Source: Clostridium sp. DSM 17811
GTDB taxonomy: Bacteria > Bacillota > Clostridia > Clostridiales > Clostridiaceae
Reading direction: 5' to 3'
Assembly: GCF_018861905.1 (NCBI RefSeq)
Contig: NZ_JAHLDU010000011.1
Coordinates: forward strand, 62,001 to 126,000
DNA: 64,000 bases
The translations under genes were made by a program, and so were the position numbers. Each line of letters begins with the position of its first letter. Position 1 is the stretch's first letter. The notes beneath the pieces are model-generated. The model saw nothing but the letters and a program-made list of their open reading frames with translations, did not search any database and was not told the DNA's origin. Shown here piece after piece: positions 62,498-64,000 of this stretch.

Positions 62498-63514
62498 ATG
62501 AAAGCTAGTATAAGAGATGTCGCAAGGGAAGCTAATGTTTCTATGAGTACTGTATCAAGAGTTATAAATAAAAATTATCCTGTTAAAGAAGATACTAAAA
62601 TTAGAGTTGAAAAAGCTGTAGAAAAATTGAACTTTAGTCCTAACACATTGGCAAGATCCTTAATTTGTCAAAACACAAAAACAATAGGAATTCTAGTTCC
62701 AAGCATAGACAATTTATTCTTTCCAACTGTAATTAAAGCTATCGAATATGAACTTAGAATAAACGGTTATTCAATTTACCTTTGTGATACAGCTGATAAC
62801 GCTTCAGAAGAAATAAAATATATAAGATCACTTATGGGAAGACAAGTAGATGGCATTATAGTAATTGATCCCAAAACAGAAAATATGAGGAGTGGGTTTT
62901 ATGAAATTGTAGGAAAAGATATACCACTTGTATCAATCAATGGATATAATAAGGACATAGATTGTAATTTTGTACTCAATGATGAAGCAAATGGTGCAAG
63001 GCAAGCAATGGAATATCTTTTAAAACTTGGACATGAAAATATAATATTTGTACGAGGAAAAGAGAGTTACTCATATGACATAAAAGAAAACGTTTATATT
63101 AAATTCATGGAAGAAAACAAATTAACTGTTAGAAAGAAAATTATAGATGTTGGTGAAGGCAATAGTTACGATACTGTTAACGGGACAATGAATATAATGA
63201 GAAAAGAACTAGAAAACTTAAAGGCACCTATTGCTGTATTTTCCTGTAATGATTTAATGGCACTCGGAGTTTTAAACGCTTGTAAAAAAATGAATCTCGA
63301 TGTACCTAAGGAAGTTTCAATAATTGGATTTGATAACATTTGTATTTCGAGTATGGTTGAACCCAAAATTACAACAGTAGATCAAAATATGTATTTACTT
63401 GGGGAAAATGCTGCAAAAATGCTTTTGGACTTAATAGATAATAACAATCAAAAGGTTAACAGAATTAAACTAAGCACAAAACTAATCATTAGAGATAGTT
63501 GCAGTAATATTTAG
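62498..63514 (+). CDS. LacI-family transcriptional regulator
   Basis: A 338-residue repressor. The N-terminal helix-turn-helix (ASIRDVAREANVSMSTVSRV, about 3-22) and the hinge helix SPNTLARSL are standard; a periplasmic-binding-like sensor domain follows. The ATG at 62498, five bases after GGGGGG, is preferred to an earlier in-frame ATG at 62477. It lies behind the GPH transporter and probably controls it through the twin sites at 60639 and 60735. The ligand is likely a sugar. Confidence 0.92.
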   Translation: MKASIRDVAREANVSMSTVSRVINKNYPVKEDTKIRVEKAVEKLNFSPNTLARSLICQNTKTIGILVPSIDNLFFPTVIKAIEYELRINGYSIYLCDTADNASEEIKYIRSLMGRQVDGIIVIDPKTENMRSGFYEIVGKDIPLVSINGYNKDIDCNFVLNDEANGARQAMEYLLKLGHENIIFVRGKESYSYDIKENVYIKFMEENKLTVRKKIIDVGEGNSYDTVNGTMNIMRKELENLKAPIAVFSCNDLMALGVLNACKKMNLDVPKEVSIIGFDNICISSMVEPKITTVDQNMYLLGENAAKMLLDLIDNNNQKVNRIKLSTKLIIRDSCSNI

Positions 63515-63559
63515 ATCTAAATATTAAGTAATCATAAGGATCTAGGTATAATTAATATA

Positions 63560-63591
63560 AAAAGGCATCTACAAAAAAGTAGGTGCCTTTT
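63560..63591. terminator. Bidirectional terminator
   Basis: AAAAGGCATCTAC (63560-63572) pairs with GTAGGTGCCTTTT (63579-63591), between the convergent LacI and Ppx-like genes. Confidence 0.82.
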
Positions 63592-63609
63592 ATAAGCATG
63601 TAGTGTATA

Positions 63610-64000
63610 TCATTTTATTATTAATTTCTTATTATATATCTTTTCAAATGATGAACAGCATTGTAGTGCCGCACTTATTTCGAGCAATGGGTCTGCTTTT
63701 GCATCAACGGTTATTGTTACAGTATCTAATCCAATGCTGCAACTAATAAATTGTATATTTCCATTTAAGCAACTATCCAGACTTTCACTAATGCGTAGTA
63801 GTATGGTTAACTTATCTATTATATCTAAATCTTGTTTAGTTATTAAATTCTGGTACAATTTTAAGTCAATTTTAAATTCATTTTTTCTGTGAAGAGCAGC
63901 TATGTATGAAGCCATTAGTTGCTCTTTATGAGTAAGTCCATTAATTTTAGAGTTTGCAATCATATAGGAAGAATGTTTATGATGATCAAAATAACTTATA
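63610..64000 (-). CDS. Ppx/GppA phosphatase C-terminal HD-like domain, 5' end missing
   Basis: The frame is open to the right edge of the window, so this is the C-terminal part of a longer gene; the ATG at 63963 is internal. Reading from the edge, the peptide runs FDHHKHSSYMIANS and then LTHKEQLMASYIAALHRK and LLRISESLDSC. HHKHSSYMI and the following helical pattern match the C-terminal HD-type domain of exopolyphosphatase/pppGpp phosphatase (Ppx/GppA). The catalytic ASKHA domain would be beyond the window. Activity cannot be judged from this part. Confidence 0.8.
   Translation of the reverse strand, partial: ISYFDHHKHSSYMIANSKINGLTHKEQLMASYIAALHRKNEFKIDLKLYQNLITKQDLDIIDKLTILLRISESLDSCLNGNIQFISCSIGLDTVTITVDAKADPLLEISAALQCCSSFEKIYNKKLIIK

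Overview
This is an AT-rich chromosomal window with strong GGAGG/GGGGG ribosome-binding sites, frequent GTG and TTG starts, and Clostridium-type enzymes: NADP-type glutamate dehydrogenase, GltBD, T-box and S-box leaders, corrinoid methyltransferases and ferredoxin-linked sulfite reduction. It looks like a member of the Clostridiaceae. The order cysC-aprA-aprB next to ssu-type ABC genes and cysD-cysN resembles, from memory, the sulfate assimilation locus of C. acetobutylicum. I saw no phage, transposase, CRISPR, tRNA or rRNA. The window is core and accessory metabolism dominated by sulfur and nitrogen assimilation.

Layout. 1-4.6 kb: 3' end of an M20 amidohydrolase, then a leftward cystine-type ABC transporter (tcyABC-like) with a trans-sulfuration PLP lyase. 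4.7-13.1 kb: gdhA, then three successive ammonium transporter/PII cassettes. 13.2-16.6 kb: an FAH-family hydrolase, a solitary SsuA-like lipoprotein, a DUF2325 protein and an alpha/beta hydrolase. 16.6-19.8 kb: two S-box (SAM-I) riboswitches, each in front of a Cys/Met-metabolism PLP enzyme (the first is MetY). 20.0-27.7 kb: a T-box leader followed by a seven-gene corrinoid methyltransferase cluster (corrinoid protein, three UroD-type methyltransferases, CobW GTPase, DUF1638 protein, RACo-type reactivator). 27.7-29.5 kb: ubiG-like methyltransferase and cysK/mccA. 29.7-34.9 kb: a protein-thiocarboxylate cluster (ThiS-like carrier with a C-terminal tail, E1, JAMM protease, sulfite reductase fused to a TusA domain, MetY-like enzyme). 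35-37 kb: glgB. 37.2-43.3 kb: gltBD on the minus strand. 43.5-53.7 kb: an SGNH hydrolase, then a ROK regulator, ssuABC, cysC, aprAB and cysDN for sulfate uptake, activation and reduction. 54-60.4 kb: a PF09818-type ATPase, a threonine aldolase-like enzyme and pyruvate carboxylase. 60.6-63.5 kb: a GPH-type sugar transporter and a LacI-family regulator with twin operators. The right edge cuts a Ppx/GppA-like gene.

How it fits together. Sulfate (ssu-like/cysDN/aprAB/sir), cystine (tcyABC) and possibly methylated sulfur compounds (corrinoid cluster) all appear to feed sulfide, cysteine, homocysteine and methionine. At least six promoters of these units carry a related sequence just downstream of the -10 box, resembling an Rrf2-family (CymR/IscR-like) operator. 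The most interesting candidates are (i) the corrinoid methyltransferase cluster, whose T-box and operator suggest induction by cysteine or sulfur starvation and hence a role in sulfur scavenging by demethylation; (ii) the thiocarboxylate cluster, with an unusual GGG-SLGL tail and a Sir-TusA fusion; and (iii) the triplicated Amt/PII locus, in which one Amt has Glu in place of the first pore histidine and two copies share a leader hairpin that shows a compensatory change. Functional statements come from recognised motifs and remembered family knowledge; no database search was run.
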